The notes under the pieces: model-generated | The model's input: the letters and a program-made list of their open reading frames with translations, nothing else | Databases searched by the model: none | What the model was told of the DNA's origin: nothing | In this document: positions 6,490-15,072 of the stretch, piece after piece | How the letters are laid out: each line of letters begins with the position of its first letter | Numbering within the stretch: position 1 is the first letter of the stretch | Source of the DNA: an uncultured Clostridia bacterium | GTDB lineage: Bacteria; Bacillota; Clostridia; Christensenellales; Borkfalkiaceae | Reading direction: 5' to 3' | Assembly (NCBI GenBank): GCA_947630365.1 | Contig: CANRHI010000012.1 | Location: forward strand, 1 to 33,982 | DNA length: 33,982 bases | Position numbers and translations under genes: made by a program

Positions 6490-8907
6490 TTACCGCAATT
6501 CGGCGCCGAGGGTGTATTTGAGGGAGGAGACGATCTTGTGGAAGTACCCCTCCGCCGTCTCGGGCGAGATGGGCTTTTCCGCCTTCTCCTCGGGGGAGAA
6601 CGTGAGGCGGAACGCCATGCTCTTCTTGCCCTTTCCGATGCGGAAATCGCGATACACATCGAACAATTCGCACTTCGTCACCGCTTTGCAGGCGCGGCGG
6701 ATGCACGCCGTGAGCTCGGCGCAGGTGACCTTTTCCTCCACCACGACGGCGAGATCGCGCTCGACATCCGGGAAGGCGGGAAGGTTTTTATAGGAAATAT
6801 CCCCCGCGAAATGGGCGGAAAGGAGCGCGTAGTCGAGCTCGGCGAGGTAGACCTTTTTATCGAGGGCGAGCTCCTCCGCGATGGCGGGATGAAGCTCCCC
6901 GAGGACGCCCACCAACGTTTCTCCCACGCGCACCTCCGCGGTGACGCCGGGGTGCAAGTAGGGGCGCTGCGCCCTCTCGAACGCCGCCTCCACGCCGAAC
7001 GCCTCGAGCGCCGCCTCCACGCCGCCCTTCAGGTCGAAGAAGTCCCCCTCGCCCCAAACGGCGAGCACGGCGTGCGGTCTCTCCTCGGGAAGCTCGACGA
7101 GGGGCTGCGACTTGGGAAGATAGATGTTTGCGAGCTCGAACAGCCTTCCGCTCGCATTGCCGCGGCGGACGTTGCGCACCACATTCTCGAGCATGGTGGG
7201 AACGAGCAGGGTGCGAAGGACGGAGAGCTCTTCGCTGATGGGGTTGAGAATTTTTACGGCGTTGCGTTCGGGCGCGTCCGCGGGGAGGCGGAGAAGGTCG
7301 AACGACTTGGGCGAGCAGAACGAATAGTTGCACGCCTCCATAAAGCCCTCGTGCTGCAGCGCGCGCTTGAATTTGAGCTCCTCCTTTTGCGCCTTGGTGA
7401 GCCCGCCGTGCGTGACCGTCGCCTTCTCGAGGAAGGTGGGCACGATGTGGTCGTAACCGTACATGCGGATGACCTCTTCGGCGAGATCGGGATAGCCGTC
7501 GACATCCTCCCGCCAGAGCGGAACGCGGACGTGCAATTCTCCCTCCGCGGCGCCGCCGTTCTCCACACCGAAGCCGAGGCGGAGCAAAATGGCGTCCACT
7601 TCCGCCTTGGGCACATGGATGCCGAGCACGGCGTCGATGGCTTTATACGTCGTGTCGATGTACTTGGGCGGGGCGGAATAGGCGACTTCCTTGCCGCCGA
7701 TGGCGGTAAACGTCGTGGGGGTGCCGCAGCCGAGCTGTTCGAAGAGGTGCAGCGCGCGGCACATGCCCGTGTGGGGGAAGATCTCATACACTCCCCTCTC
7801 GAAGCGGGCGGAGGAATCGCTCCTTTGCCCCAAGGCGCGGGAAGTCTTTCGCACGCTGTCCCTCGCAAAGCACGCCGTCTCGAGGAAAATTTCGCCCGTA
7901 TCCGCCTGAATTTCGCTGTTCAAGCCCCCCATCACACCCGCCAGCGCCACGGGGCGCTCGCCGTCGCAGATGAGAAGGTTTTCGGGGTGAAGGGTGAATT
8001 CCTTTTCGTCGAGCGTGACGATCTTCTCCCCCTCCTTGGCGCAGCGGACGACGATCGTATCGCCGTGCAAAAATCTGCGGTCGAAGGCGTGCATGGGCTG
8101 CCCGACCTCGAGCAATACGTAGTTGGTGATGTCGACGGCGTTGTTCACCGAGCGCAGCCCCATGAGGGCGAGGCGGCGGCGCAGCCACTGCGGCGAAGTG
8201 CCGATCTTCACGTCCTTCACATAACTTCCCACATAGAGCGGGCAGAGGGCGGGCTCCTTCACCTCGACGGGGATCCGCACGTCGGTCGGGGCGGCGGTGT
8301 AGCTCTCGTCGAGCGGCTTTAAGGGCTTTTTGAGCACGGCGGCGACCTCGCGGGCGATGCCGTACACGCTCATGCAGTCGGGGCGGTTGGCGGTGAGGGC
8401 GATGTCGAAGATAAAGTCGTCGATGCCCACGACGGGGCGGATGTCTCCGCCGAGCGGGGCGTTCTCCTTGAGGATGAGAATGCCGTTCACTCCCGCGCCC
8501 TCGTAGAAGTCGTCGCCGATGCCGAGCTCCTCGCCCGAGCAGAACATGCCCTCGGACGTGACGCCGCGAAGTTTGCCCGTCTTTATCTTCTGCACGCCGC
8601 CCTCGTGGAGAACGCTCGCGCCGTCCAGCGCGACGGGCACCTTCGCCCCCGCAAACACGTTGGTCGCGGCGGTGACGATCTGCTTCTTCCCGTGCGCGCC
8701 GCAATCCACTTGGCACACGGTGAGCCTATCCGCGTCGGGGTGCTTCTCCAAGGAGAGAATGCGCCCGACGACGACGTTTACAACGTCCTTCCCGAGGGAG
8801 ATGAGCTCCTCCACCTCGAAGCCGCAGGAGAAGAGCTTTTCCTCGAGCTCCTCGGGCGTGATGTCGATCTCCACATATTCTTTCAGCCATGAAAAGGGTA
8901 CTTTCAT
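6490..8907 (-). CDS. pheT: Phenylalanine--tRNA ligase beta subunit
   Basis: This is the large subunit of the (alpha-beta)2 cytoplasmic enzyme that charges tRNA-Phe; it contributes tRNA binding and editing while the alpha subunit is catalytic. The 805-residue length is standard. In order: the opening KVPFSWLKEYV, a tRNA-binding OB domain (about 40-150), the B3/B4 editing region (around GQPMHAFDRRFL), B5, a pseudo-catalytic core (PTMLENVVRNVRRG), and a C-terminal anticodon-binding FDX-ACB domain containing FPDVERDLAVVVEE. ATG at 8907 has GGGAGGA upstream and lies 14 bases beyond the pheS stop, so pheS and pheT form an operon under the T-box. Confidence 0.97.
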   Translation of the reverse strand: MKVPFSWLKEYVEIDITPEELEEKLFSCGFEVEELISLGKDVVNVVVGRILSLEKHPDADRLTVCQVDCGAHGKKQIVTAATNVFAGAKVPVALDGASVLHEGGVQKIKTGKLRGVTSEGMFCSGEELGIGDDFYEGAGVNGILILKENAPLGGDIRPVVGIDDFIFDIALTANRPDCMSVYGIAREVAAVLKKPLKPLDESYTAAPTDVRIPVEVKEPALCPLYVGSYVKDVKIGTSPQWLRRRLALMGLRSVNNAVDITNYVLLEVGQPMHAFDRRFLHGDTIVVRCAKEGEKIVTLDEKEFTLHPENLLICDGERPVALAGVMGGLNSEIQADTGEIFLETACFARDSVRKTSRALGQRSDSSARFERGVYEIFPHTGMCRALHLFEQLGCGTPTTFTAIGGKEVAYSAPPKYIDTTYKAIDAVLGIHVPKAEVDAILLRLGFGVENGGAAEGELHVRVPLWREDVDGYPDLAEEVIRMYGYDHIVPTFLEKATVTHGGLTKAQKEELKFKRALQHEGFMEACNYSFCSPKSFDLLRLPADAPERNAVKILNPISEELSVLRTLLVPTMLENVVRNVRRGNASGRLFELANIYLPKSQPLVELPEERPHAVLAVWGEGDFFDLKGGVEAALEAFGVEAAFERAQRPYLHPGVTAEVRVGETLVGVLGELHPAIAEELALDKKVYLAELDYALLSAHFAGDISYKNLPAFPDVERDLAVVVEEKVTCAELTACIRRACKAVTKCELFDVYRDFRIGKGKKSMAFRLTFSPEEKAEKPISPETAEGYFHKIVSSLKYTLGAELR

Positions 8908-8921
8908 CTTCTATCCTCCCT

Positions 8922-9944
8922 TTAATCGCGGAACTGTCCCAAAAAGCGCACATCGTTTTCGGTGAGCAGTTTGATGTTGCCAAGGCCGTACTTGAGCATG
9001 GCGATGCGCTCGATGCCCATGCCGAAGGCAAAGCCCGAGTACACGTCGGGGTCCACCCCGCAATTTTCCAGCACATGGCGGTTGACCATGCCCGCGCCGA
9101 GCACCTCGATCCACCCCGTTCCCTTGCAAAGGGGGCACCCATGTCCGCCGCAGACGTAACAGCTCACGTCCACCTCGACGGAGGGCTCGGTGAAGGGGAA
9201 ATAGGAGGGACGAAGGCGCGTTTTCGCCGTCTCCGCGAACATGGTACGGGCAAATTCGTCGAGCATGCCCTTGAGATCGCAAAGAGTGATACCCTTGTCC
9301 ACGACGAGCCCCTCCATCTGATGGAACATGGGGGAGTGCGTCGCATCGTCGTCCGAGCGGAACACTCTGCCCGGGGAGAGCATCTTGATGGGCGGCTTCT
9401 TTTTCTCCATGAGGCGGATCTGCCCCGCGCTCGTCTGGGTGCGGAGAAGCAGCTTCTCGCCCACATAGAAGGTATCCTGCATGTCGCGCGCGGGGTGGTC
9501 GGCGGGCGTGTTGAGCGCGGTGAAGTTGTAGTGATCCGTCTCCACTTCGGGCCCCTCGAACACTTCGAAGCCCATGCCCGAGAAGATGTCGATGAGCTCG
9601 CTCTTCACCCTCGTTACGGGGTGGAGCGTGCCCTCTGCCCTCTTCTTTCCCGGCATGGTCACATCCACCGCCTCCTCCTCGAGCCGCTTTGCCATCTCCT
9701 TTTCCTTCATGCGTGCCTCGCGCGCGGCGAAGAGCTCCTCGAGCTTTTCCCGGAGCGCGTTCACCTGCTTGCCGAAGGCGGGGCGAAGCTCCTGCGCGAT
9801 CTCCTTCATGCGCTGCATGAGAGAGGGCACCTTGCCGCCCCTGCCGAGGTAGCGCATCTTCACGTCGTACAGCGCCTTGCTGTCCTCTGCGCCCTCGGCG
9901 AGCTTCTCTGCCTCCTCGATGAGCGCCTGCTGTTCCTGATCCAT
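8922..9944 (-). CDS. pheS: Phenylalanine--tRNA ligase alpha subunit
   Basis: This catalytic class II subunit activates phenylalanine and transfers it to tRNA-Phe. Its 340 residues hold an N-terminal coiled-coil arm (about 1-90), the [18 protein letters not shown] entry to the core, motif 2 ([19 protein letters not shown]), and motif 3 ([17 protein letters not shown]) near the C terminus. [17 protein letters not shown] stretch has four cysteines in CxxC pairs that could bind zinc; related bacterial PheS proteins often have a shorter or cysteine-poor loop here. ATG at 9944 follows AAAGGAGGA. Expression is governed by the upstream T-box leader. Confidence 0.97.
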   Translation of the reverse strand: MDQEQQALIEEAEKLAEGAEDSKALYDVKMRYLGRGGKVPSLMQRMKEIAQELRPAFGKQVNALREKLEELFAAREARMKEKEMAKRLEEEAVDVTMPGKKRAEGTLHPVTRVKSELIDIFSGMGFEVFEGPEVETDHYNFTALNTPADHPARDMQDTFYVGEKLLLRTQTSAGQIRLMEKKKPPIKMLSPGRVFRSDDDATHSPMFHQMEGLVVDKGITLCDLKGMLDEFARTMFAETAKTRLRPSYFPFTEPSVEVDVSCYVCGGHGCPLCKGTGWIEVLGAGMVNRHVLENCGVDPDVYSGFAFGMGIERIAMLKYGLGNIKLLTENDVRFLGQFRD

Positions 9945-9960
9945 ACTTCCTCCTTTTTAC

Positions 9961-10206
9961 GAAAAAGCCCGTCCGACTCTCTGCCGGACAGGGCGAAAGT
10001 TCCGCGGTACCACCTGTCTTTGCGCCCGAAGGCGCCTCGTTGCCCCTTAACGCGGGAAGGACGGCTCCGCTTGAAGTTCAAATCGGCGGAGCGGCTCGCG
10101 GGGGAATACCGTTTTCTCCTTCTGCCGCCTCTCAGCCGTGGGCGCGCTCTCTGGAAGAAGGGGGCGAAAACGTCTCTTCCGCTTCATTGCCTTTGATTTT
10201 ATGATT
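9961..10206 (-). ncRNA. T-box riboswitch leader (tRNA-Phe responsive) of pheST
   Basis: Read on the minus strand, the leader contains the T-box motif AGGTGGTACCGCGG (10015-10002). Its TGGT would pair with an ACCA tRNA end, i.e. discriminator A. An intrinsic terminator follows: GCCC-T-GTCCGGC pairs with GTCGGACGGGC (9994-9967) and runs into TTTTTC (9966-9961). Upstream lies a Stem I region with AGAGAG and GGCTGAGAG loops. A TTC triplet (10106-10104) just before CCCCGCGAGCC sits where the specifier codon should be, matching Phe. Uncharged tRNA-Phe should stabilise the antiterminator and switch on pheST. The motif, terminator and downstream genes agree well; the exact Stem I fold was not computed. 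Confidence 0.93.
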
Positions 10207-10212
10207 TGATGA

Positions 10213-10242
10213 TTTGTATCGGAATAGGGGCTTCCCCGTCAA
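10213..10242 (-). promoter_or_regulatory. Candidate promoter of the pheST T-box transcript
   Basis: On the minus strand TTGACG (10242-10237) and TACAAA (10218-10213) are 18 bases apart, placing the RNA start at about 10206, immediately before the Stem I region of the T-box. Confidence 0.55.
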
Positions 10243-10301
10243 TGGCGAGGGTGCGCCGGGTGCCGAGCGCAGGGCGGGCTTTCTTGGCGCCCCTATGCTA
10301 T

Positions 10302-10405
10302 CGCGTCATGTTGAGGGAGCATAGCGACCGAAACATCCCGATAAGCGAAGTCCGAATTTTCATCCTCGGGATTCTTCGCCCCACAAGGGGGCTCAGAATG
10401 ACGCG
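10302..10405. repeat. MITE-like repeat with CGCGTCAT ends, copy 1 (104 bp)
   Basis: The element begins CGCGTCAT (10302-10309) and ends with its exact reverse complement ATGACGCG (10398-10405). The inside, including GAATTTTCATCCTCGGGATT and CTTCGCCCCACAAGGGGGCT, recurs at 13155-13306. I see no coding capacity. Confidence 0.82.
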
Positions 10406-10572
10406 GGAACCTCCCCCTGTGTCCCCCTCCTTAAAAAGGAAGGGGATTTTTCCCACATTTTATCCCCTCCCCTCCGGAGTGGACGCCGCTATCGAATCCC
10501 CTTCCCCGCTCGCGGGGAGGGGGACGCAGGGGGAGGGGCAAAAACCCACCTCCCCCCAAGGGGGTACGGACC
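10406..10572. repeat. Further dispersed repeat blocks before the lipoprotein stop codon
   Basis: One CCCCCTCCTTAAAAAGGA unit (about 10427-10447) is followed by a CCCCTTCCCCGCTCGCGGGGAGGGG palindrome-type block and a GACGCAGGGGGAGGGGC block. No gene or clear terminator is visible. Confidence 0.65.
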
Positions 10573-11409
10573 TTACCCTACGATGGGGAGGGTGATGGCC
10601 GTTTCGCCGTAGGTGAAGAGGTATTCGACGGTGCAGACCGTCCGCAATGCCGTCTCCTGCTCTTGGCGCGTGTGGTATTCCCATGTATAGACGACGGCGG
10701 CAAGGCGGCTGTCCGTCCCGAATTTGACGAGGAGCTTTGTATTCACATGCCGCTCCCGGTCCTCGGGGTCCTCCTCGTCCTCCTTGGGCGGGTCGGGCTC
10801 CTCATCCTCCTGCAATTCATAGACGAAGCCCCCTTCCTCGGCGCGGTAGGTGAGCCCCGAAAAGCTCGCCGAAATTTTTCCGAGCGCCAAGAGGAGCTCT
10901 TCCATGGGGGAATCGCCGTTTTTCACCTGCGTCCAACCCCCTTCGGAGGGATTGTAGAGGATGCTCCCCGCATAGTCGTAAAAGCTCTCGTACTCCGTCG
11001 TGCCGCTCTCGGACGGGACCTCCTCGGCGATGAACGTTTCCTCGTTCTCCGGGAGCGCCCCGATTTTGATCCCTTCGCGGATGCACTCTTCCGCCTCGCC
11101 GACGACGCGGTAGCTCTTGGAGCCGCTTACATGCTCCTTTCCGCCACTGCGCACATAGGAAAATTCCTTGTCGAGAGAGACGCTCGCGCTCAAATGCTCT
11201 TCGGTCCTATCCGCCGCCTCGTAGGTGTAGGAGGTCGTCTCCGTGACCGAGAAGGAAGAGGCGTTCCCGTGGAAGAGGGAAAAGGCGGCGTCCCACTGCC
11301 CCTTTGTGACGAGGGAGCCCTCGATGCTATCCGCCGCGCTGCCGCCGCAGCCGACCAAACATACCATTGCCGAAAGGGCGACCGCAGCCGCCATGAACAC
11401 CCGTTTCAT
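10573..11409 (-). CDS. Predicted lipoprotein of unknown function
   Basis: I do not recognise a family. The 278-residue product starts with a lipoprotein signal peptide, basic MKR then a hydrophobic stretch and lipobox LVGC with the lipidated cysteine at residue 21, so it should be anchored on the outer face of the membrane. The mature part is acidic and rich in Glu, Ser and Thr, with short beta-strand-like alternations (SFSVTETTSYTYEAADRTEE) and an EDEEPDPPKEDEEDPEDRE linker, resembling small LolA/LppX-like or YxeF-type lipoproteins only in general layout. ATG at 11409 was preferred over the ATG two codons upstream because AAAGGAGGG is eight bases away. It has its own consensus promoter and is transcribed alone. 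Confidence 0.82.
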   Translation of the reverse strand: MKRVFMAAAVALSAMVCLVGCGGSAADSIEGSLVTKGQWDAAFSLFHGNASSFSVTETTSYTYEAADRTEEHLSASVSLDKEFSYVRSGGKEHVSGSKSYRVVGEAEECIREGIKIGALPENEETFIAEEVPSESGTTEYESFYDYAGSILYNPSEGGWTQVKNGDSPMEELLLALGKISASFSGLTYRAEEGGFVYELQEDEEPDPPKEDEEDPEDRERHVNTKLLVKFGTDSRLAAVVYTWEYHTRQEQETALRTVCTVEYLFTYGETAITLPIVG

Positions 11410-11437
11410 GTGCATTCCCTCCTTTGAAGGATACCTC

Positions 11438-11467
11438 ATTATAATCTTCCCGCCGCGGCGATGTCAA
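11438..11467 (-). promoter_or_regulatory. Consensus sigma-A promoter of the lipoprotein gene
   Basis: Minus-strand TTGACA (11467-11462) and TATAAT (11443-11438) both match consensus perfectly and are 18 bases apart. Confidence 0.85.
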
Positions 11468-11493
11468 GTGATTTCGCCCGCGGAGAGCAAACG

Positions 11494-11512
11494 TCCCCCG
11501 AAAAACGGGGGA
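11494..11512 (-). terminator. Possible terminator after the MreB-like gene
   Basis: TCCCCCG and CGGGGGA arms close on a five-T loop, seven bases after the stop codon. The downstream U-tract is missing on this strand, so function is uncertain. Confidence 0.4.
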
Positions 11513-11518
11513 AACCCT

Positions 11519-12505
11519 TTACAAAAGCTCGATCCTGCGCAAGAGCGCGCTGTTGCCGATCGCCCTTCCGCCGCCGAGCACGATGGACATGAGCGGGTCG
11601 GGCGCGGGGTGCGCCTCCATCTGCAGACGGTCGGAGACGTAGTTGTCGAAGCCCGCAAGCGCGGTCACCCCGCCAGAAAGGTACACGCCGCTCTTGCACA
11701 TGACGGCGGAGACCTCCGCGGGGAGCTTGCGGAGCATCATCTCCGCGTACTCGAGGATCTTATCCACATATTGGCGGATGGGAAGGAAGAGATCGCCCGA
11801 GGAGATGCTCTCCGAACGGGGTTTGCCCGTCGTGATGTCCCGCCCGTTGGTCGCCTCCTCCTGATTGTCGTACTCGATGAGGCTGCCGATGCGGTTTTTC
11901 AGCCGTTCGGCGGAGAGCGATCCGATCTTCAAATTGAATTGCTCGGCGATGTGGTCGATGATGCGCACGTCGATATTGTTCCCGCCCACGTTGATGGTGA
12001 AGCCCGCAATGATGCCGTCGAGGGAGAACACGGCGGCGCTCGTCTTTCCCGCGCCGATGTCGAGGGCAAACACGGGGTTGGCCTCCGAGAGCGGGCAATC
12101 CGCCCCGAGGGCGACGAGATAGGGCGTTTCGGCAAAGCGCACGCGGGAGATGCCCGCGGCGGAAGCCACGCGAAGATACTGCGCCCTGTGCGCGCTGTCG
12201 CATCCCGAAGGCACGCAGAAGAGCGCTTCGATGCGCCCGCGGCGCGAAATTTTCCCGAGGAAGTACTCGAGGAGCGCCGCCGCCAGCCGTTCGTCGGCGA
12301 TCTCGCCCTCGTACACGGGGAAGCGCACCTCGGTCGCCTCCGCCGTCTTGCCGAGCAGCCGCTTCGCCTCGTCGCCGAAGGCGCGGATCTCCCCCGTCTC
12401 CTTGCTCACGGTGACGCAGGTCGCCTCGGAGAGCACGATGCCCCCCTGCCCGAGTTTGAAAATTTTTGTGATCGCCGTTCCGAAGTCGATCGCCAGCTTC
12501 AGCAT
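11519..12505 (-). CDS. MreB-like actin-family protein
   Basis: MreB proteins polymerise under the membrane and guide cell-wall synthesis in rod-shaped cells. The 328-residue product has the actin-fold landmarks: phosphate-1 loop DFGTAITKIF near the N terminus, the MreB-like GIVLSEATCVTV and FGDEAKRLLGKT, phosphate-2 loop DIGAGKTSAAVF, the INVGGNNID strand, and adenosine-binding LSGGVTALAGFDNYVS with the terminal PLMSIVLGGGRAIGN. It looks diverged from housekeeping MreB, which usually reads DLGTANTLVY and EPSVVAI, so it may be an Mbl/MreBH-like paralogue. It overlaps maf by seven bases. In Bacillus maf lies just upstream of radC-mreBCD; here mreC and mreD do not follow, supporting a paralogue or a rearranged cluster. 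Confidence 0.82.
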   Translation of the reverse strand: MLKLAIDFGTAITKIFKLGQGGIVLSEATCVTVSKETGEIRAFGDEAKRLLGKTAEATEVRFPVYEGEIADERLAAALLEYFLGKISRRGRIEALFCVPSGCDSAHRAQYLRVASAAGISRVRFAETPYLVALGADCPLSEANPVFALDIGAGKTSAAVFSLDGIIAGFTINVGGNNIDVRIIDHIAEQFNLKIGSLSAERLKNRIGSLIEYDNQEEATNGRDITTGKPRSESISSGDLFLPIRQYVDKILEYAEMMLRKLPAEVSAVMCKSGVYLSGGVTALAGFDNYVSDRLQMEAHPAPDPLMSIVLGGGRAIGNSALLRRIELL

Positions 12506-13059
12506 ATGATCCCTCCATGCTCTATGAGGAGTGCGCGGGTCTCCTCCACGGGGAGCCCGACCACGTTGGAGTAGCTCCCCTCGATTTTTTCGACGAGCCC
12601 AAAGCCGTCCTGTATGCCATACGCCCCCGCCTTGTCGAGCGGGGAGCCCGTTGCAACGTATTCTTCGATGGTTTTTTCGGTGAGCGGGCGGAAGAACACC
12701 GCCGTCCGCACGACCAAGGAGAGCGCCTTCTCCCCGCCGAGGAGCGCGACGCCCGTATACACGGCGTGCTCCTTTCCCGAGAGGACGCGGAGCATGTGCT
12801 TTGCCTCCTCCGCCGAGCGGGGCTTGCCCAAAATTTGCTCCCCGAGGGAGACCACGGTATCCGCCCCGAGCGCAACATCCTGCGGGAAGCGCGAGAGCAC
12901 CTCCGCCGCCTTCCCCCTTGCGAAGAGGAGCGCGGTCTCATGTGCGGAAAGCCCCTTTGCCGATTCCTCGAACAAAGAGGGCTCTATGCGAAAATTCGGG
13001 GTGATCTGCTTGAGCAGCTCGCGCCTGCGCGGCGAATTGCTCGCAAGAAGAAGTGCCAT
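12499..13059 (-). CDS. maf: Maf family nucleoside triphosphate pyrophosphatase
   Basis: Maf proteins hydrolyse dTTP, UTP or modified nucleotides to monophosphates, as house-cleaning enzymes or as septum inhibitors. The 186 residues open with the P-loop-like LLLASNSPRRRELL, followed by ALGADTVVSLGEQILGKP (catalytic aspartate region), YTGVALL, and AYGIQDGFGLVEKIEGSYSNVVGLP, typical of the YhdE-type dTTP/UTP branch. ATG at 13059 is preferred because the SNSPRR motif should be about seven residues from the start; an upstream in-frame ATG at 13083 is supplied by repeat DNA. The ribosome binding site is weak (CAGG). No promoter is evident in the repeat block upstream. It is translationally coupled to the MreB-like gene. 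Confidence 0.93.
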   Translation of the reverse strand: MALLLASNSPRRRELLKQITPNFRIEPSLFEESAKGLSAHETALLFARGKAAEVLSRFPQDVALGADTVVSLGEQILGKPRSAEEAKHMLRVLSGKEHAVYTGVALLGGEKALSLVVRTAVFFRPLTEKTIEEYVATGSPLDKAGAYGIQDGFGLVEKIEGSYSNVVGLPVEETRALLIEHGGIIC

Positions 13060-13083
13060 TGTGTATGCCTGAGTCTCCCCCAT

Positions 13084-13435
13084 TGGGAGGGGGACCGTCG
13101 CGCTGCTTTTGTTCCGTCCCTCGGCTCCCCTATTTGAGGGAAGCGCTGGGATACCGCGTCATGTCGAGGGAGCAAAGCGACCGAAACATGCCGAAGTACG
13201 AATTTTCATCCTCGGGATTCTTCGCCCCACAAGGGGGCTACTTCGCGCTACGCGCTCGTGCCGCCCTTGGAATACAAAAGAAGCTCGGGCGGAACAGAAT
13301 GACGCGGTAACACGGGGGCAACCCCCACCACCCGCTACGCGGGAGCCGCCCCCTTCAAAGGGGGCAGCTTTACAGCGAAGCCCCTCCCCCTGTGTCCCCC
13401 TCCCCGAAGGGGAAGGGGATAAAAGCCCTGCGGGA
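13084..13435. repeat. Repeat-filled gap between ppx and maf, including CGCGTCAT element copy 2
   Basis: The second CGCGTCAT...ATGACGCG element spans 13155-13306. It matches the copy at 10302-10405 but carries about 45 extra bases near its right end. It is followed by GGGGCAACCCCCACCACCCG and GGGAGCCGCCCCC blocks shared with 25770-25830, then by a CCTCCCCGAAGGGGAAGGGG block. No gene, RNA or clear promoter for maf was found. Confidence 0.75.
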
Positions 13436-14950
13436 TCACAATATCTCCAAATTCTTTTTGAAGGCGCGTTTGAATTCGACGCCCGCGATGGTCGCCTGAC
13501 GGATCTCGAGGGCGGCGTCTCCCGCGAGCTCGGTCTTCATGATGACGGAATCGCCGAGAACGTCGCAATTGATCCCCGTGACCATTCCCGTGCCGTCGCG
13601 GTCGAGGCATTCCGCGATGCGGAGGAGTACGCCGAGCTTTTTCACGATCTCGAGGTCCTCGTCACTCACGATGTCCTTATACTTTGCCCAGTCGGCGGGG
13701 TTGACGTCCTCCTTCCTGTGGCACCCCGCGACGAACGCGGCAAGCACGATCTCGCGGTGCGTCGCCCCATAGAGGCCGGCGTTCAAGATCATGTAGCGGC
13801 TGTGATTTTGGTTGTTGTACCAGCGCACGCGCGTGCCTGCATCGTGCAGACTCGCCGCGATTTTGAGGACTTTCAAGTAGATGCGCGGGAATTTATGCAG
13901 CACGCGGAGCTGTTTGAACAGCTGGATGGCGAGGTGGACGACGTGTTCGACATGCTTCTCGTCGCACCCGTAGTACTTGACGAGGGTGTTGAGGGAGTAG
14001 GAGAGCACGTCCGAAATGGGGCGCTCCACGGTGAGGGGGATCGCCTCGTTGAACATGATGCCTTCCCGCAGCCCGCAGCCGCTTATCGTAAAGCTCTCGA
14101 TGTGCAGATAGTCGGTAAACGCCTTGATGATCGCCATCGCCGCCGGCATGATGTCCGCACGGGCGGGCGAGAGGCCGCGGATGCGCTTGCGCTTCTCCAC
14201 GTCGAGCACGCGGACGGTATCGTAGATAAAGCGGAAGTCCTCCACCTCGAATTGGTAGTTGTGCACGGTGTTGAGGGGGTACTTTCGCACGATGCGGTTC
14301 ATCTTGTAGAGGTTGCGGAAGGACCCGCCGACGCCGATCATCTGCGTATCGGGTTCCACCTCCGAGAGCCATTCGATCTTCTTGAATTGCTCGATGAAAA
14401 ACTCCTCGACGCGCTCGGCCTGCTTCTCGGGCGAGAGCCCGTCGTTCTTGAAGAGGTCGGTAAGCGTGACGGCGCCGAAGCCGAGGGTGACGAAGTGCAG
14501 AATGCTCCTGCGGTTGTAGTAGATGATCTTGGTGCTGCCGCCGCCGATCTCGAGGATGATGCCCTTGGGTACGTCCATGGAATTGATGACGCCGCGATAG
14601 ACGAGCGTCGCCTCCTCCTCTTCGGAGAGCACGTCGACGCGGATCCCCACGGTCGCCTGTATCTCGTCGAGGAAGGAGCGCTGGTTTTTGGCGCGGCGGA
14701 CCGCCGCCGTGGCGACGGCGATGATCCGCGTGACCCCGCTCGAATCGCACAGGCGCTTGAACATCTTCAGCGTCTTGATGGTCTCCGCGACCCGTTGCGG
14801 CTTCAAAAACCCGTCTCGGTCCATGTCTTGTCCGAGGCGGACGCTCTCCTTCAACTCGTCCACGACGACAAAATAATTCTCGTCGAAGATCTCAACAATG
14901 ACGAGACGGGCGGAATTGGAGCCGAGGTCGATTATGCCGATTTTTTCCAT
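13436..14950 (-). CDS. Ppx/GppA family phosphatase with C-terminal HD domain
   Basis: This family hydrolyses inorganic polyphosphate and/or pppGpp, linking phosphate storage to the stringent response. The 504 residues have the ASKHA fold: phosphate-1 loop IIDLGSNSARLVIVEI at the start, phosphate-2 loop EIGGGSTKIIYYN, and IGVGGSFRNLYKMN. The C-terminal third is HD-like: HVEHVVHLAIQLF, IAASLHDAGTRV with the HD pair, NHSRYMI, and LAAFVAGCHRKEDVN. This two-part layout matches long Ppx proteins rather than N-domain-only enzymes. ATG at 14950 follows AAAGGA and places the phosphate loop at the normal position. Substrate preference cannot be read from sequence. A good promoter lies upstream. Confidence 0.9.
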   Translation of the reverse strand: MEKIGIIDLGSNSARLVIVEIFDENYFVVVDELKESVRLGQDMDRDGFLKPQRVAETIKTLKMFKRLCDSSGVTRIIAVATAAVRRAKNQRSFLDEIQATVGIRVDVLSEEEEATLVYRGVINSMDVPKGIILEIGGGSTKIIYYNRRSILHFVTLGFGAVTLTDLFKNDGLSPEKQAERVEEFFIEQFKKIEWLSEVEPDTQMIGVGGSFRNLYKMNRIVRKYPLNTVHNYQFEVEDFRFIYDTVRVLDVEKRKRIRGLSPARADIMPAAMAIIKAFTDYLHIESFTISGCGLREGIMFNEAIPLTVERPISDVLSYSLNTLVKYYGCDEKHVEHVVHLAIQLFKQLRVLHKFPRIYLKVLKIAASLHDAGTRVRWYNNQNHSRYMILNAGLYGATHREIVLAAFVAGCHRKEDVNPADWAKYKDIVSDEDLEIVKKLGVLLRIAECLDRDGTGMVTGINCDVLGDSVIMKTELAGDAALEIRQATIAGVEFKRAFKKNLEIL

Positions 14951-15035
14951 TCGATCACGTCCTTTTGGAAATGTATTTTCCGTCTCATCGGGCGATTTAC
15001 CACACACTTACCCGATTTTAATCGATTCTAACGAT

Positions 15036-15064
15036 ATTGTACCATACGTTTTGGGGTTTGTCCA
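15036..15064 (-). promoter_or_regulatory. Promoter of the Ppx/GppA gene
   Basis: Minus-strand TGGACA (15064-15059) and TACAAT (15041-15036) are 17 bases apart, each one mismatch from consensus. Confidence 0.65.
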
Positions 15065-15072
15065 TACCCTTT

